Part shown: one piece after another, positions 44,354 to 53,108 of the stretch
Layout: every line of letters starts with the position of its first letter
Numbering within the stretch: position 1 is the first letter of the stretch
DNA from: G026625185 sp963727835
GTDB taxonomy: Bacteria; Desulfobacterota; WTBG01; JAGOGO01
Assembly: GCA_963727835.1 (NCBI GenBank)
Contig: CAVSIB010000048.1
Coordinates: 55,090-119,089, forward strand
Direction of reading: 5' to 3'
DNA length: 64,000 nucleotides
Program-made: the position numbers and the translations under genes
The notes under the pieces: generated by a model
What the model saw: only the letters and a program-made list of their open reading frames with translations
The model's database searches: none
Told to the model about the DNA's origin: nothing

Positions 44354-45667
44354 ATGCTTACTGGTTTTCAGAATATCCCCAAAATTCCTGAATTAAAGCG
44401 TCGTTTAGTTATTACCTTTTTGCTGTTGGTGGTTTATCGGATCGGAGTTCATGTGCCTACGCCGGGGATTGATGCCATGGCACTAAGGGGTATTTTTGCT
44501 GACCAGTTAGCCAAGGGAACCCTTTTTGCGATGATGGACATGTTTGGAGGGGGGGCATTGCATGAGTTTTCGGTTTTTGCGTTGGGGATTATGCCGTATA
44601 TCACTGCGTCGATTATTCTTCAGCTCCTTACGGTGGTAGTCCCTTCATTGGAAAAACTTTCTAAGGAAGGCGAAGCAGGCAGAAAACAGATCACGAAATA
44701 CACTCGTTATGGGAGTGTCATTATCACGATCGTTCAAGGCTTTGGCCTTGCTATTGCTCTTGAGCGGATGACTGCGCCGGGAGGCGCTCCGGTTGTTTTG
44801 ACTCCAGGCTGGAGTTTTAGATTAATGACGGTAATAACCCTGGCAGCGGGAACTGCTTTTATTATGTGGTTAGGTGAGCAAATTACTGAGCGGGGGATAG
44901 GAAACGGAATCTCACTCATTATTTTTGCGGGGATTGTGGCCCGGATGCCCGTGGCCTTGCTCCAGGTCCTCGGGCTTTTAAAAGAAGGGGCGATGTCTAT
45001 TTTTCTGTTAGTTTTTATCTTGGTATTTATGGTGGCTGTGGTGGGGGCGATTATTTTTATGGAGCGGAGTCAGCGGCGGATTCCGGTTCAATATGCCAAG
45101 AGGGTCGTGGGTAGAAAAGTATTGGGTGGGGGAAGCACCTACCTTCCTCTCAAGCTCAATACCGCGGGAGTAATCCCGCCCATTTTTGCCTCTTCTCTTA
45201 TGATGTTTCCCGCCACCATTGAACAATTTGTAAAGGTTCCCTGGATACAGGCATGCTTGCAGGCATTGGGACCAACTACCTTGCTGCATCAGGTCGTTTA
45301 TGTGGCTTTGATTATCTTCTTTTGTTATTTTTATACTGCGGTTACGTTTAATCCCATGGATGTAGCGGATGGCATGAAGAAATACGGTGGGTACATACCG
45401 GGTATTCGGCCAGGCAAACGCACGGCTGAGTTTATTGATCGCGTTTTAACGCGGGTTACTTTTGGTGGCGCCATGTATTTGTCGGCAGTTTGTGTACTGC
45501 CTACGATCTTAATTCACAACCTCAACATGCCTTTTTATTTTGGAGGTACTGCTTTGCTGATTGTCGTTGGGGTTGCGCTTGATACGATTGCCCAGATGGA
45601 ATCTCATCTGATCACGCGTCATTATGATGGATTCATGAAGGGAAAGAAATTTAAAGGACGACGGTAA
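44354..45667 (+). CDS. secY: Preprotein translocase subunit SecY
   Basis: A 437-residue ten-helix channel protein. It opens with FQNIPKIPELKRRLVITFLL and has the plug-region PTPGIDAMAL and GIMPYITASIILQLLT. The cytosolic SQRRIPVQYAKRVVG loop contacts the ribosome and SecA. It lies at the end of the spc operon. The genes normally next to it (adk, map) are absent except for a remnant. Confidence 0.98.
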   Translation: MLTGFQNIPKIPELKRRLVITFLLLVVYRIGVHVPTPGIDAMALRGIFADQLAKGTLFAMMDMFGGGALHEFSVFALGIMPYITASIILQLLTVVVPSLEKLSKEGEAGRKQITKYTRYGSVIITIVQGFGLAIALERMTAPGGAPVVLTPGWSFRLMTVITLAAGTAFIMWLGEQITERGIGNGISLIIFAGIVARMPVALLQVLGLLKEGAMSIFLLVFILVFMVAVVGAIIFMERSQRRIPVQYAKRVVGRKVLGGGSTYLPLKLNTAGVIPPIFASSLMMFPATIEQFVKVPWIQACLQALGPTTLLHQVVYVALIIFFCYFYTAVTFNPMDVADGMKKYGGYIPGIRPGKRTAEFIDRVLTRVTFGGAMYLSAVCVLPTILIHNLNMPFYFGGTALLIVVGVALDTIAQMESHLITRHYDGFMKGKKFKGRR

Positions 45668-45693
45668 AACGAAGGAGAAAAATCCTACCAGGA

Positions 45694-45794
45694 ATGGTTG
45701 ACTGCTATCGCAAGAAAAGTCTTTTAGCACGATCAAAAAGGTAGGAAAAATCGAAGATATTTTTAAAAAGATTGAGAACGTTTTAGGAAAATAA
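45694..45794 (+). pseudogene. adk: 3' remnant of adenylate kinase gene
   Basis: After secY, one frame reads MVDCYRKKSLLARSKR and stops. The next frame, entered within the A run at 45734-45738, reads KKVGKIEDIFKKIENVLGK and stops at 45794. Joined, they match the C-terminal end of adenylate kinase (family pattern 'LVDYYRKKGLL ... G.I.E.F..I...L'). The first ~175 codons of adk and all of map, which normally lie between secY and infA, are missing. It may be a deletion scar or a mis-assembly. Confidence 0.7.
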
Positions 45795-45810
45795 ATTACA
45801 CGTAAAAAGC

Positions 45811-46029
45811 ATGGCGAAAAAAGAAGTTATACAAGTTGATGGCATTATCTTAGAAGCTCTTCCCAATGCCATGTTTCGGGTGGAACTGGAGAATGGGCAT
45901 AAAATTTTAGCCCATATATCAGGAAAGATGCGGATGCATTTTATCCAGATATTACCGGGTGATAAGGTTGCGGTGGAATTATCACCTTATGACCTTAGTC
46001 GGGGACGAATAATTTTTCGAAGCAAATAA
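45811..46029 (+). CDS. infA: Translation initiation factor IF-1
   Basis: A 72-residue OB-fold protein: KKEVIQVDGIILEALPNAMF, GHKILAHISGKMRMHFIQIL and SPYDLSRGRIIFR. Length and sequence are standard. It is followed by rpmJ in the alpha cluster. Confidence 0.98.
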   Translation: MAKKEVIQVDGIILEALPNAMFRVELENGHKILAHISGKMRMHFIQILPGDKVAVELSPYDLSRGRIIFRSK

Positions 46030-46075
46030 TCTGAAAAAAAAGAGCACGTCGTTTAGCCTTGATAGGAAAACAAAG

Positions 46076-46189
46076 ATGAAAGTGCGGAGTTCGGTAAAAA
46101 AAATCTGTGATAAATGTAAAATCATCCGACGCAAGCGGGTCGTTCGTGTGATCTGCGAAAACCCCCGTCATAAACAGCGTCAAGGCTGA
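46076..46189 (+). CDS. rpmJ: 50S ribosomal protein L36
   Basis: A 37-residue protein, MKVRSSVKKICDKCKIIRRK ... RVICENPRHKQRQG, with the CxxC...C...H zinc site. It is the zinc-binding form. Confidence 0.97.
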   Translation: MKVRSSVKKICDKCKIIRRKRVVRVICENPRHKQRQG

Positions 46190-46229
46190 TTCTATCTTTT
46201 GTTAATTTGTGTTTAAGAGGAGATAAAAT

Positions 46230-46598
46230 TTGGCTAGAATTGCGGGAATTGATTTGCCACGAGGGAAAAGGATAGAGGTTGCCCTTACCTATATTTATGG
46301 CATTGGCAGGGATTCGGCTCGGAAGATTTTAGAAAAGGCGGGGATTACTTCAAACACCAAATCGGAAGCACTTAAAGATCAGGAAGTGGCCCGGATCCGC
46401 GAGGTCATCGAGCGGGAGTATAAAGTTGAGGGTGATTTACGTCGGGAAATTTCCACCAATATAAAAAGACTGATGGACCTTGGGTGTTATCGAGGGTTGC
46501 GCCATCGGAAAGGTTTGCCGGTAAGAGGGCAACGGAGTCATACCAATGCGAGGACTCGTAAAGGTCCTCGGCGAGCAATTATTAAAAAGAAAAAATAG
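46230..46598 (+). CDS. rpsM: 30S ribosomal protein S13
   Basis: A 122-residue protein that starts at TTG behind AGAGGAG: ARIAGIDLPRGKRIEVALTY. The C-terminal RGLRHRKGLPVRGQRSHTNA and RTRKGPRR follow. It contacts P-site tRNA. Confidence 0.98.
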   Translation: MARIAGIDLPRGKRIEVALTYIYGIGRDSARKILEKAGITSNTKSEALKDQEVARIREVIEREYKVEGDLRREISTNIKRLMDLGCYRGLRHRKGLPVRGQRSHTNARTRKGPRRAIIKKKK

Positions 46599-46607
46599 GA
46601 AGATTAT

Positions 46608-47000
46608 ATGGCAACGACAAAACGGGTAGGGCGAAAGAAAAAAGAACGAAAAAACATTCAGGATGCGATTGCTCATATCCAATCCACGTTTAATAATACC
46701 ATTATCACTATTACCGATGTCAGTGGTAATACCTTAGCTTGGTCGAGTTCAGGCTGCCAAGGATTTAAAGGGTCACGAAAAAGTACTCCGTTTGCAGCAC
46801 AGCTGGCAGCTGAAGCTGTTGCGCGCAAAGTTCTGGAATATGGCGTTAAAAATCTTGAGATTTATGTAAAAGGTCCCGGCTCTGGAAGGGAAGCAGCTTT
46901 GCGGTCTTTGCAGGTGATGGGTTTTAACATCAAACTGATTCGGGATGTGACACCGATTCCCCATAATGGGTGTCGTCCCCCGAAGCGAAGAAGGGTTTAG
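46608..47000 (+). CDS. rpsK: 30S ribosomal protein S11
   Basis: A 130-residue protein with IAHIQSTFNNTIITITDVSG, GFKGSRKSTPFAAQLAAE and the C-terminal DVTPIPHNGCRPPKRRRV. It forms the platform with S6/S18. Confidence 0.98.
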   Translation: MATTKRVGRKKKERKNIQDAIAHIQSTFNNTIITITDVSGNTLAWSSSGCQGFKGSRKSTPFAAQLAAEAVARKVLEYGVKNLEIYVKGPGSGREAALRSLQVMGFNIKLIRDVTPIPHNGCRPPKRRRV

Positions 47001-47017
47001 GAAGGAGGGTTTACTTT

Positions 47018-47644
47018 TTGGCACGATATCGTGGTGCAGTGTGCAGACTTTGTCGTCGAGAGGATCAAAAACTTTTTTTGAAGGGTGATCGTTGCTTTTC
47101 AGATAAATGTGGTTTTGAACGTAGAAATTATCCTCCCGGACAACACGGTCAGCGGAGAGGAAAATTTTCTGATTACGGCAACCAGCTTCGAGAGAAGCAA
47201 AAAGTTAAACGAATGTATGGTTTGCTGGAAAAACAGTTTCGAAAATGTTTTCGGACGGCAGAGCGAAAGTCGGGGATCACCGGAGAGAATTTTTTAATTC
47301 TTTTGGAGCGAAGACTGGATAATATCGTTTTTCGTTTGGGCTTTGCGTATTCAAGAAACCAAAGCCGACAACTCATAAGTCACAACCATATCTTAGTGAA
47401 TGGAAAGCGTGTTAATATCCCTTCTTATATAGTTAAAGCGGGAGATATGATTGAGATCAGAGAGAAAAGCCGAAAGATGCCACTTATAAACGAAGCCGTT
47501 GAGGCTGTTGAACGTTTAGGTGTTCCGTCCTGGCTCGCGTTGGAAAAAGAAAACTATCGGGGGAAGGTTATTGCTTTTCCGGAACGAAAAGATTTAACCA
47601 TGCCTGTCCAAGAGCAACTTATTGTTGAGCTCTATTCCCGTTAA
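47018..47644 (+). CDS. rpsD: 30S ribosomal protein S4
   Basis: A 208-residue protein from TTG 47018, which follows GGAGG; the longer frame from 46970 overlaps rpsK. It starts ARYRGAVCRLCRREDQKLFL. With KGDRCFSDKCGFERR it has four Cys for zinc. The S4 RNA-binding domain (RQLISHNHILVNGKRVNIPS) follows. S4 is the alpha-operon repressor in E. coli. Confidence 0.97.
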   Translation: MARYRGAVCRLCRREDQKLFLKGDRCFSDKCGFERRNYPPGQHGQRRGKFSDYGNQLREKQKVKRMYGLLEKQFRKCFRTAERKSGITGENFLILLERRLDNIVFRLGFAYSRNQSRQLISHNHILVNGKRVNIPSYIVKAGDMIEIREKSRKMPLINEAVEAVERLGVPSWLALEKENYRGKVIAFPERKDLTMPVQEQLIVELYSR

Positions 47645-47678
47645 TGAACGGCAAAAGATTTTTTAATGGGGGGTATCA

Positions 47679-48689
47679 ATGTATAAAGACTGGCGTGATT
47701 TATTAAAGCCAAAAAAAATTGAAACCGAAATAGAAACCCTCACTTCTTCTTACGGGAAATTTACTGCTGAACCTCTGGAACGTGGGTTTGGGATCACCAT
47801 TGGGAATTCTCTGCGAAGAATTTTGCTTTCATCCCTTCAGGGAGCAGCGATTTCTTCGGTTCGGATTGACAAAGTTCTCCATGAATTTTCCACCATACCG
47901 GGGGTTAAAGAAGATGTGGCGGACATCATTTTAAACTTGAAAAAAATTAGGGTAAAACTTCACACCCAAAAATCTGAGACCATCAGGATTCATGTCAAAG
48001 GTGAAATGGACGTAAAGGCAAGTGATATAGTTCCCAACGCTAATGTTGAGATTTTAAACCCTGATCTCCATATTGCGAGCTTATCCAGGGATGCCGAACT
48101 CAATATGGAAATGATCGTTAAAATGGGGCGAGGCTATGTTCCGGCTGAAAAAGCTCAGACCGATGGCCAGCCGATCGGTACAATCCCGATTGATGCTATT
48201 TATACTCCGATTCAGAAAGTAAATTACACAGTCCGAAATGCTCGCGTGGGGCAGCGGACTGATTACGAAAAGTTAATCTTAGAGGTTTGGACAGATGGGA
48301 GTGCGCGCCCAGAAGATGCAGTGGCCATTGCTGCTCGCGTTTTACAGGACCAGTTAAGCGTGTTTATAAATTTTGAAGAAGAGGAAGAAGAAGTTCATGA
48401 GGTTGAACCAAGGGAAGAACGACCAAAGGTCAACGAAAATCTTTATAGGACCATTAACGAGCTGGAACTTTCGGTGCGTGCCGCTAATTGTTTAAGAAAT
48501 GCTAATATTCGCTATATTGGAGAACTGGTACAAAAGACTGAAGCGGACATGCTCAAGACGAAAAACTTTGGCCGCAAATCCTTAAACGAGATTAAGCAGA
48601 TTTTGAATGAGATGGGGCTTTCTCTGGGGATAAAAATTGACAACTGGGTACTTCCTTCGCATAAGGAACAACATTCTGAAGAAGAATAA
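47679..48689 (+). CDS. rpoA: DNA-directed RNA polymerase alpha subunit
   Basis: A 336-residue protein. The N-terminal assembly domain has FTAEPLERGFGITIGNSLRR and VDIIPNANVEIL-like strands. A Glu-rich linker at residues ~230-245 precedes the C-terminal domain (ELELSVRAANCLRNANIRYI ... KNFGRKSLNEIK), which binds UP elements and activators. Confidence 0.98.
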   Translation: MYKDWRDLLKPKKIETEIETLTSSYGKFTAEPLERGFGITIGNSLRRILLSSLQGAAISSVRIDKVLHEFSTIPGVKEDVADIILNLKKIRVKLHTQKSETIRIHVKGEMDVKASDIVPNANVEILNPDLHIASLSRDAELNMEMIVKMGRGYVPAEKAQTDGQPIGTIPIDAIYTPIQKVNYTVRNARVGQRTDYEKLILEVWTDGSARPEDAVAIAARVLQDQLSVFINFEEEEEEVHEVEPREERPKVNENLYRTINELELSVRAANCLRNANIRYIGELVQKTEADMLKTKNFGRKSLNEIKQILNEMGLSLGIKIDNWVLPSHKEQHSEEE

Positions 48690-48713
48690 GGGATTTAATT
48701 AGGTGAAAAAAGG

Positions 48714-49298
48714 ATGAGACATCAGAGAGCAGGAAGAAAACTTGGGAGAACAACGAGCCATCGTTGGGCAATGTTTAAAAATATGCTTACTTCCTTTTTC
48801 GAATGGGAGAAGATTGAGACGACGTCTGCAAAAGCAAAGGAACTTCGTCCTTTGGCGGAAAAGATTATTACTCTTGGGAAAAGGGGTGATTTAGCTGCGC
48901 GGAGAGAAGTGCTTAAGCTCATTGCCAATAAAAAGATTGTCCAGAAATTGTTTAATGAGATCGCGCCTAAAGTGAAAAACAGATTGGGTGGGTATACCAG
49001 AATTGTTCGGGCGGGGTTTCGGCCGGGTGACAGCGCACCCATGTCAATCATTGAGATAATTTTCGAAGAAAAGGGTGCTGAAAAGAAAAAAGGTACAAAG
49101 AAGAAACAAGCAGGAGGTAAGCCCAAACTGAAGACTGCAAAAGAGGTAAAAAAGGGTAAATCCTCTGAAGGAGAACCTAAAACTAAAGAAACTTCGGAAG
49201 AAAAGAAAAAACCCGTTGAAGAAGCTCGCGGCGAAGAAAAGTCGCAGGAAAACAATGCTGGCTCGGAGGAAAAGAAAGAGGAAGAAAAAGCTTCTTAA
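48714..49298 (+). CDS. rplQ: 50S ribosomal protein L17 with long charged tail
   Basis: Residues 1-~120 are normal L17 (MRHQRAGRKLGRTTSHRWAM, FEWEKIETTSAKAKELRPLA, ending SMIEIIFEEK). The remaining ~75 residues are a low-complexity tail rich in Lys, Glu, Gly and Ser, basic first (KKKGTKKKQAGGKPK) and acidic towards the end (EKKEEEKAS). Most L17 proteins lack this tail. It closes the alpha operon. Confidence 0.96.
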   Translation: MRHQRAGRKLGRTTSHRWAMFKNMLTSFFEWEKIETTSAKAKELRPLAEKIITLGKRGDLAARREVLKLIANKKIVQKLFNEIAPKVKNRLGGYTRIVRAGFRPGDSAPMSIIEIIFEEKGAEKKKGTKKKQAGGKPKLKTAKEVKKGKSSEGEPKTKETSEEKKKPVEEARGEEKSQENNAGSEEKKEEEKAS

Positions 49299-49448
49299 CC
49301 TCGTTTAAGAGAGAACTTAGATGATGGAAAAAGTGTTGATGCTTGATAAACATGACTATACCTGGTGCTGGTGGTGGCAGCTTACATAATAATGATAGGG
49401 AACTTTATCCCCACCTGAGAGAAGAAATTGTTTTGTCTTTAATATGAA

Positions 49449-49485
49449 AAAAACCGTGGGTACAAAAGAGCCCACGGTTTTTTTA
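49449..49485 (+). terminator. Strong rho-independent terminator ending the ribosomal array
   Basis: AAACCGTGGG (49451-49460) pairs perfectly with CCCACGGTTT (49471-49480), followed by T7 and preceded by an A run, so it could act in both directions. The 150 bases between rplQ and this hairpin hold no gene. Confidence 0.93.
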
Positions 49486-49537
49486 TGGGTAAAAAAGTAT
49501 AAAAATAATTTTATTCGGAAACAAAGGAGGCGTTTTT

Positions 49538-50893
49538 ATGGAACAGGTAAAATATTTTCTGAGCGAACAGGAAATCCCGCGGAAATGGTATAATCTTCAG
49601 GCAGACTTGCCCTATCCTGTTCCCCCGTATATTCATCCTGCAACGGGTAAACCCGTCGGACCAGATGATCTTCTTTCCCTCTTCCCTCTTCCCTTGATTG
49701 AGCAGGAGGTAAGCCGGCAGAGGTGGATTGATATCCCCGAGGAGATATTAGATATTTATTGTCTTTGGAGACCGACGCCTTTGGTAAGAGCGCGAAGGCT
49801 TGAAAAAATTCTTAAAACTCCGGCAAAGATCTATTATAAAAATGAAGGGGTAAGTCCAGCCGGAAGCCATAAACCGAATACCGCAATTGCCCAGGCCTAT
49901 TATAATAAACTGGCAGGCAAGAAAAGACTGGCCACGGAAACTGGGGCAGGGCAATGGGGAAGCGCATTGGCTTTGGCAGGAAAATTTATGGGCATTGAAG
50001 TTACGGTTTATATGGTTCGGGTCAGTTATGAACAAAAACCCTACCGTCGCTTGATGATGGAGACGTGGGGGGCCACAGTTTATCCCAGCCCGAGCGACAA
50101 GACCAGTTTCGGTCGAAAGGTCCTTAAGGAAAATCCCAACACCCTCGGGACACTGGGACTTGCGATTAGTGAAGCGGTTGAAGATGCTTTAACGCATGAG
50201 GATACCAATTATAGCTTAGGCTCGGTGCTCAACCATGTCTGCCTCCACCAGACTATTATTGGTGAAGAAATTTTAGCTCAGTTTAAGAAGCTGGGAGAAT
50301 ATCCTGATGTCGTGATTAGCTGTGTGGGAGGGGGCAGTAATTTTGCAGGCGCATCCTTTCCTTTTATCCGGGACAAGATCAATGGGAAAAAGGTTGATAT
50401 TATTGCGGTGGAACCAGCAGCGTGTCCGACTCTTACCAAGGGAATTTACACCTACGACTTTGGTGACATGGCGAAGACCACTCCTATTATGCCCATGTTT
50501 ACTTTAGGGCATACGTTTGAACCACCTGGAATTCATGCCGGAGGATTGCGCTATCACGGAATGTCGCCTTTAGTGAGTTTAGTGGTAAAAGAAGGGTTAG
50601 TTGAAGCTCGCTCATGCTTCCAGAATCCGGTTTTTGAGGCAGCCGTTATGTTTGCCAACTCCGAGGCAATCATACCGGCACCGGAATCTGCTCACGCCAT
50701 CCGGGTAGCGATTGATGAAGCTATTAAGGCGCGGGAAGAAGGTAAAGAAAAGATAATCCTTTTTAATTTAAGTGGTCATGGATTTTTTGACCTCAGCTCC
50801 TATGATCGTTATTATTCGGGGAAACTGGAAAACTTTGAGTATCCGGATGAAAACATCAAGAAAGCTTTAGACGATCTCCCAAAAGTTGGTTGA
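49538..50893 (+). CDS. Tryptophan synthase beta chain-like, TrpB2 type
   Basis: A 451-residue PLP enzyme. The PLP Lys lies in GVSPAGSHKPNTAIAQAYYN. The phosphate-binding loop is CVGGGSNFAG, and ETGAGQWGSALALAG is the substrate-site motif. The extended N-terminus and length identify the TrpB2 class. These proteins often occur without an adjacent trpA, as here, and condense indole with serine (or phosphoserine in some). A strong AAAGGAGG site precedes the ATG. It is probably monocistronic, lying between two terminators. Confidence 0.93.
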   Translation: MEQVKYFLSEQEIPRKWYNLQADLPYPVPPYIHPATGKPVGPDDLLSLFPLPLIEQEVSRQRWIDIPEEILDIYCLWRPTPLVRARRLEKILKTPAKIYYKNEGVSPAGSHKPNTAIAQAYYNKLAGKKRLATETGAGQWGSALALAGKFMGIEVTVYMVRVSYEQKPYRRLMMETWGATVYPSPSDKTSFGRKVLKENPNTLGTLGLAISEAVEDALTHEDTNYSLGSVLNHVCLHQTIIGEEILAQFKKLGEYPDVVISCVGGGSNFAGASFPFIRDKINGKKVDIIAVEPAACPTLTKGIYTYDFGDMAKTTPIMPMFTLGHTFEPPGIHAGGLRYHGMSPLVSLVVKEGLVEARSCFQNPVFEAAVMFANSEAIIPAPESAHAIRVAIDEAIKAREEGKEKIILFNLSGHGFFDLSSYDRYYSGKLENFEYPDENIKKALDDLPKVG

Positions 50894-50986
50894 TAGTCCT
50901 ACAAGAAGCATAGCCGTTTATAAAGGTGAAGTATTTGATTTAATTAATTTTTTTACTTCAAAATATTATAATAGGATTATGATAGA

Positions 50987-51031
50987 AAACCCGCTTGCCA
51001 TTATTGGTGAAGTGGGTTTTTGTTTTTTATT
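50987..51031 (+). terminator. Rho-independent terminator after the TrpB2 gene
   Basis: AAAACCCGCTT pairs with AAGTGGGTTTT around a loop containing CATTATTGG, followed by further T. It lies about 100 bases after the stop codon. Confidence 0.8.
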
Positions 51032-51091
51032 CTCTCCGGGTAAATATCCGCAGGCTTCACCGCGAAGGAAATAGTTGGGTTTTGCTCTGAA

Positions 51092-51115
51092 TACCCCGCT
51101 GCTTGCGGCGGGGTA
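51092..51115. repeat. REP-like palindrome
   Basis: TACCCCGC and GCGGGGTA flank a TGCTTGCG centre, preceded by CTGAA. The form resembles repetitive extragenic palindromes. The hairpin at 31136-31154 has the same flanking CTGAAT and GC-rich arms. Confidence 0.6.
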
Positions 51116-51149
51116 ATTTATTTAGGAAAAACAGAAGGAAAAAATTGTT

Positions 51150-51471
51150 ATGGGCAGATATTCTTCTAGATTGACGACCAAGGACTGCAGGCAAATCTCA
51201 ACGAGTTTGCTTAACAAGCACCATTTTTTTTGATGGTGGTGTTCGTTCAGGGTTGATCTCTTGGGACAGAAACGAAGAAAAAGCTGAAAGGATCACCTTT
51301 GTGGTTTCAACGGATGAAGGCCAAGAATTTATCCGATTTCAGTATAACGAGCGTATATAGCCCGAATCCTGTCAACGCCCTGCAATTATGGTGGTCGCCG
51401 TTGGTGGTTTATCTACCCATTTTTTGTCAACGACTATGTTTGTAATCGCAAGCTTACCGCCATTGATTAAC
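51150..51471 (+). pseudogene. Degenerate hypothetical protein with Cys/Trp-rich segment
   Basis: Three frames together spell one protein. ATG 51150 starts MGRYSSRLTTKDCRQISTSL and LNKHHFF. A +1 shift in the eight-T run at 51223-51230 then gives DGGVRSGLISWDRNEEKAER ... FIRFQYNERI. A further shift near 51355-51370 gives STPCNYGGRRWWFIYPFFVN and DYVCNRKLTAID. The 'TPC..GG.RWWF.CP..VNG..C.R' pattern is familiar from short hypothetical proteins of environmental bacteria, but no function is known. It is clearly broken and 3' truncated. Confidence 0.55.
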
Positions 51472-51544
51472 GGAACAACGTTCCGAATTCCCTAAATGAC
51501 GTGAGGAAGGCGCGTCAGAAGTGTTGGCATGAGGAAGAAAACAG

Positions 51545-52979
51545 TTATGGAGTTGAAAGTTCGGCTGCCGTCCACCCCCCACCAAGTGCCTTAATCAGGA
51601 GAACACTATCAGTCATCCGGCTGCCGAGAATATTAACGGCCACAGTTTGGTCATTTAAGGCCACAGCCTGGGCAACTATAACATTCAAGTAACCCACTAT
51701 CCCCGCCTTATACTGATTGGTCACTACCGTGACGGATTGCACTGCCGCCTTTACTGCCTCTTCCTGCGCGAGTTCTTCCTGCTCCAGAATACGCAGTGCA
51801 GCAAGATAATCTTCGACCTCCTGAAAACCAATAAGCACGGTCTCCCGATACGAACCGACAGTCGCCTCGTAGGCGGCACGCGCCTGCTCTATCTGTGCCT
51901 GTCGCAATCCACCGGAAAACAGTGTCTCAGCCAACACAGGTCCGACTGACCAGAAAAGACTGGGCCAGTTAAACCACTTAGCAAGATCAATGCTTTGAAA
52001 TCCTCCGGAAGCGTTTAGGCTCACCGTTGGATAATACGCTGCTTTGGCCACTCCGATCTGGGCATTTGCCGATGCCATGAGCCGTTCAGCACTGGCAATG
52101 TCCGGCCGTCTTTCCAGGAGCTCCGATGGGATTCCGACCGGAACAGCAGGCGGGATCACGTTCGCCAGCGGAGAGAAAGGAACGGAAAAGAGAGAAGCCT
52201 GCTTTCCGATGAGCAGTGCAATGGCATGTTCCAATTGTGCACGCTGCACACCTATCTCAATTGCTTGTGCCTGGGTGCTTTTGAGCTGGGCCTCAGCCTG
52301 GAGCACGTCTGCCCGGGACGCCACTCCGCTCGCGTACCTATTCTGCGTCAATTCCAGAGACGTTTCATACGTGATCACTGTTTCGTCGAGAATCTGTTTC
52401 AAGGCATCCTGTGCCCGAAGTTGAAAGTAGCTCTGCGCCAACTGTGCATGAGTGCTCAGACGTACCCCTTCGAGGTCTGCCCGCACTGGCTTGGGCACTC
52501 GCTTTGCTGGCCTCGACTGAACGACGAACGCGACCCCAGAGGTCAAGTTCCCAGGTCGCGTCTGCCTGTAACGAATAAAGGGAGGTCGGTGACGGAGACG
52601 AAGTGGCGCCCTGAGTTATAGTAGTTGATGGGCGAAAGCGTGTAAAAGAGGGTCCCATGGTTATGGTCGGAAAGTAAGCCGCACGGGCAACTTGGATAAG
52701 GGCCCTGGCTTGATGAAATTTAGCTTCTGCCGCAAAAATATTCTGATTCGAAATATTAACTTGCTCTTCCAGGGCATTCAGTTGCGGATCGTTATAAATT
52801 TCCCACCATTTGCCCCGCATGACATGGTCCTTCGGTTCAGCAACCTTCCAGTCCTTCATCTCCTTGTAGGTCTCCGGTGCAACTGTGGTCGGTTTCACGT
52901 AATTCGGTCCCACTGTGCATGCAGAGATCAGTAACAAAGAACCGGCCAATCCCACCAATTTGAAAAACCAAGAAGGTAT
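51545..52979 (-). pseudogene. NodT-family outer membrane factor lipoprotein, frameshifted
   Basis: This is the exit duct of the RND pump encoded upstream. The N-terminal half has a lipobox (LLLISAC, then TVGPNYVKP) and WELDLWGRVRRSVEASKASA. An extra G (C run at 52480-52482 on the plus strand) shifts frame; corrected, it continues ADLEGVRLSTHAQLAQSYFQ to 51545, giving about 477 residues, the family norm. A fine GGAGGTGA site lies seven bases before ATA (52977-52979), where ATG would be expected, so the start codon also seems altered. The open frame continues upstream to an ATG at 53099 but with sequence unlike the family. Confidence 0.8.
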
Positions 52980-53108
52980 AATACCCTCACCTCCCGTCGA
53001 ATTACCATGGCAAACTAAGACGCCGCGATAAGTGCCGTTTCTCCTGGTAAATGGCATTCCTTGGCAAAGTTTTTTTACCACATTGATCATTGAAATCACC
53101 TTACTACC

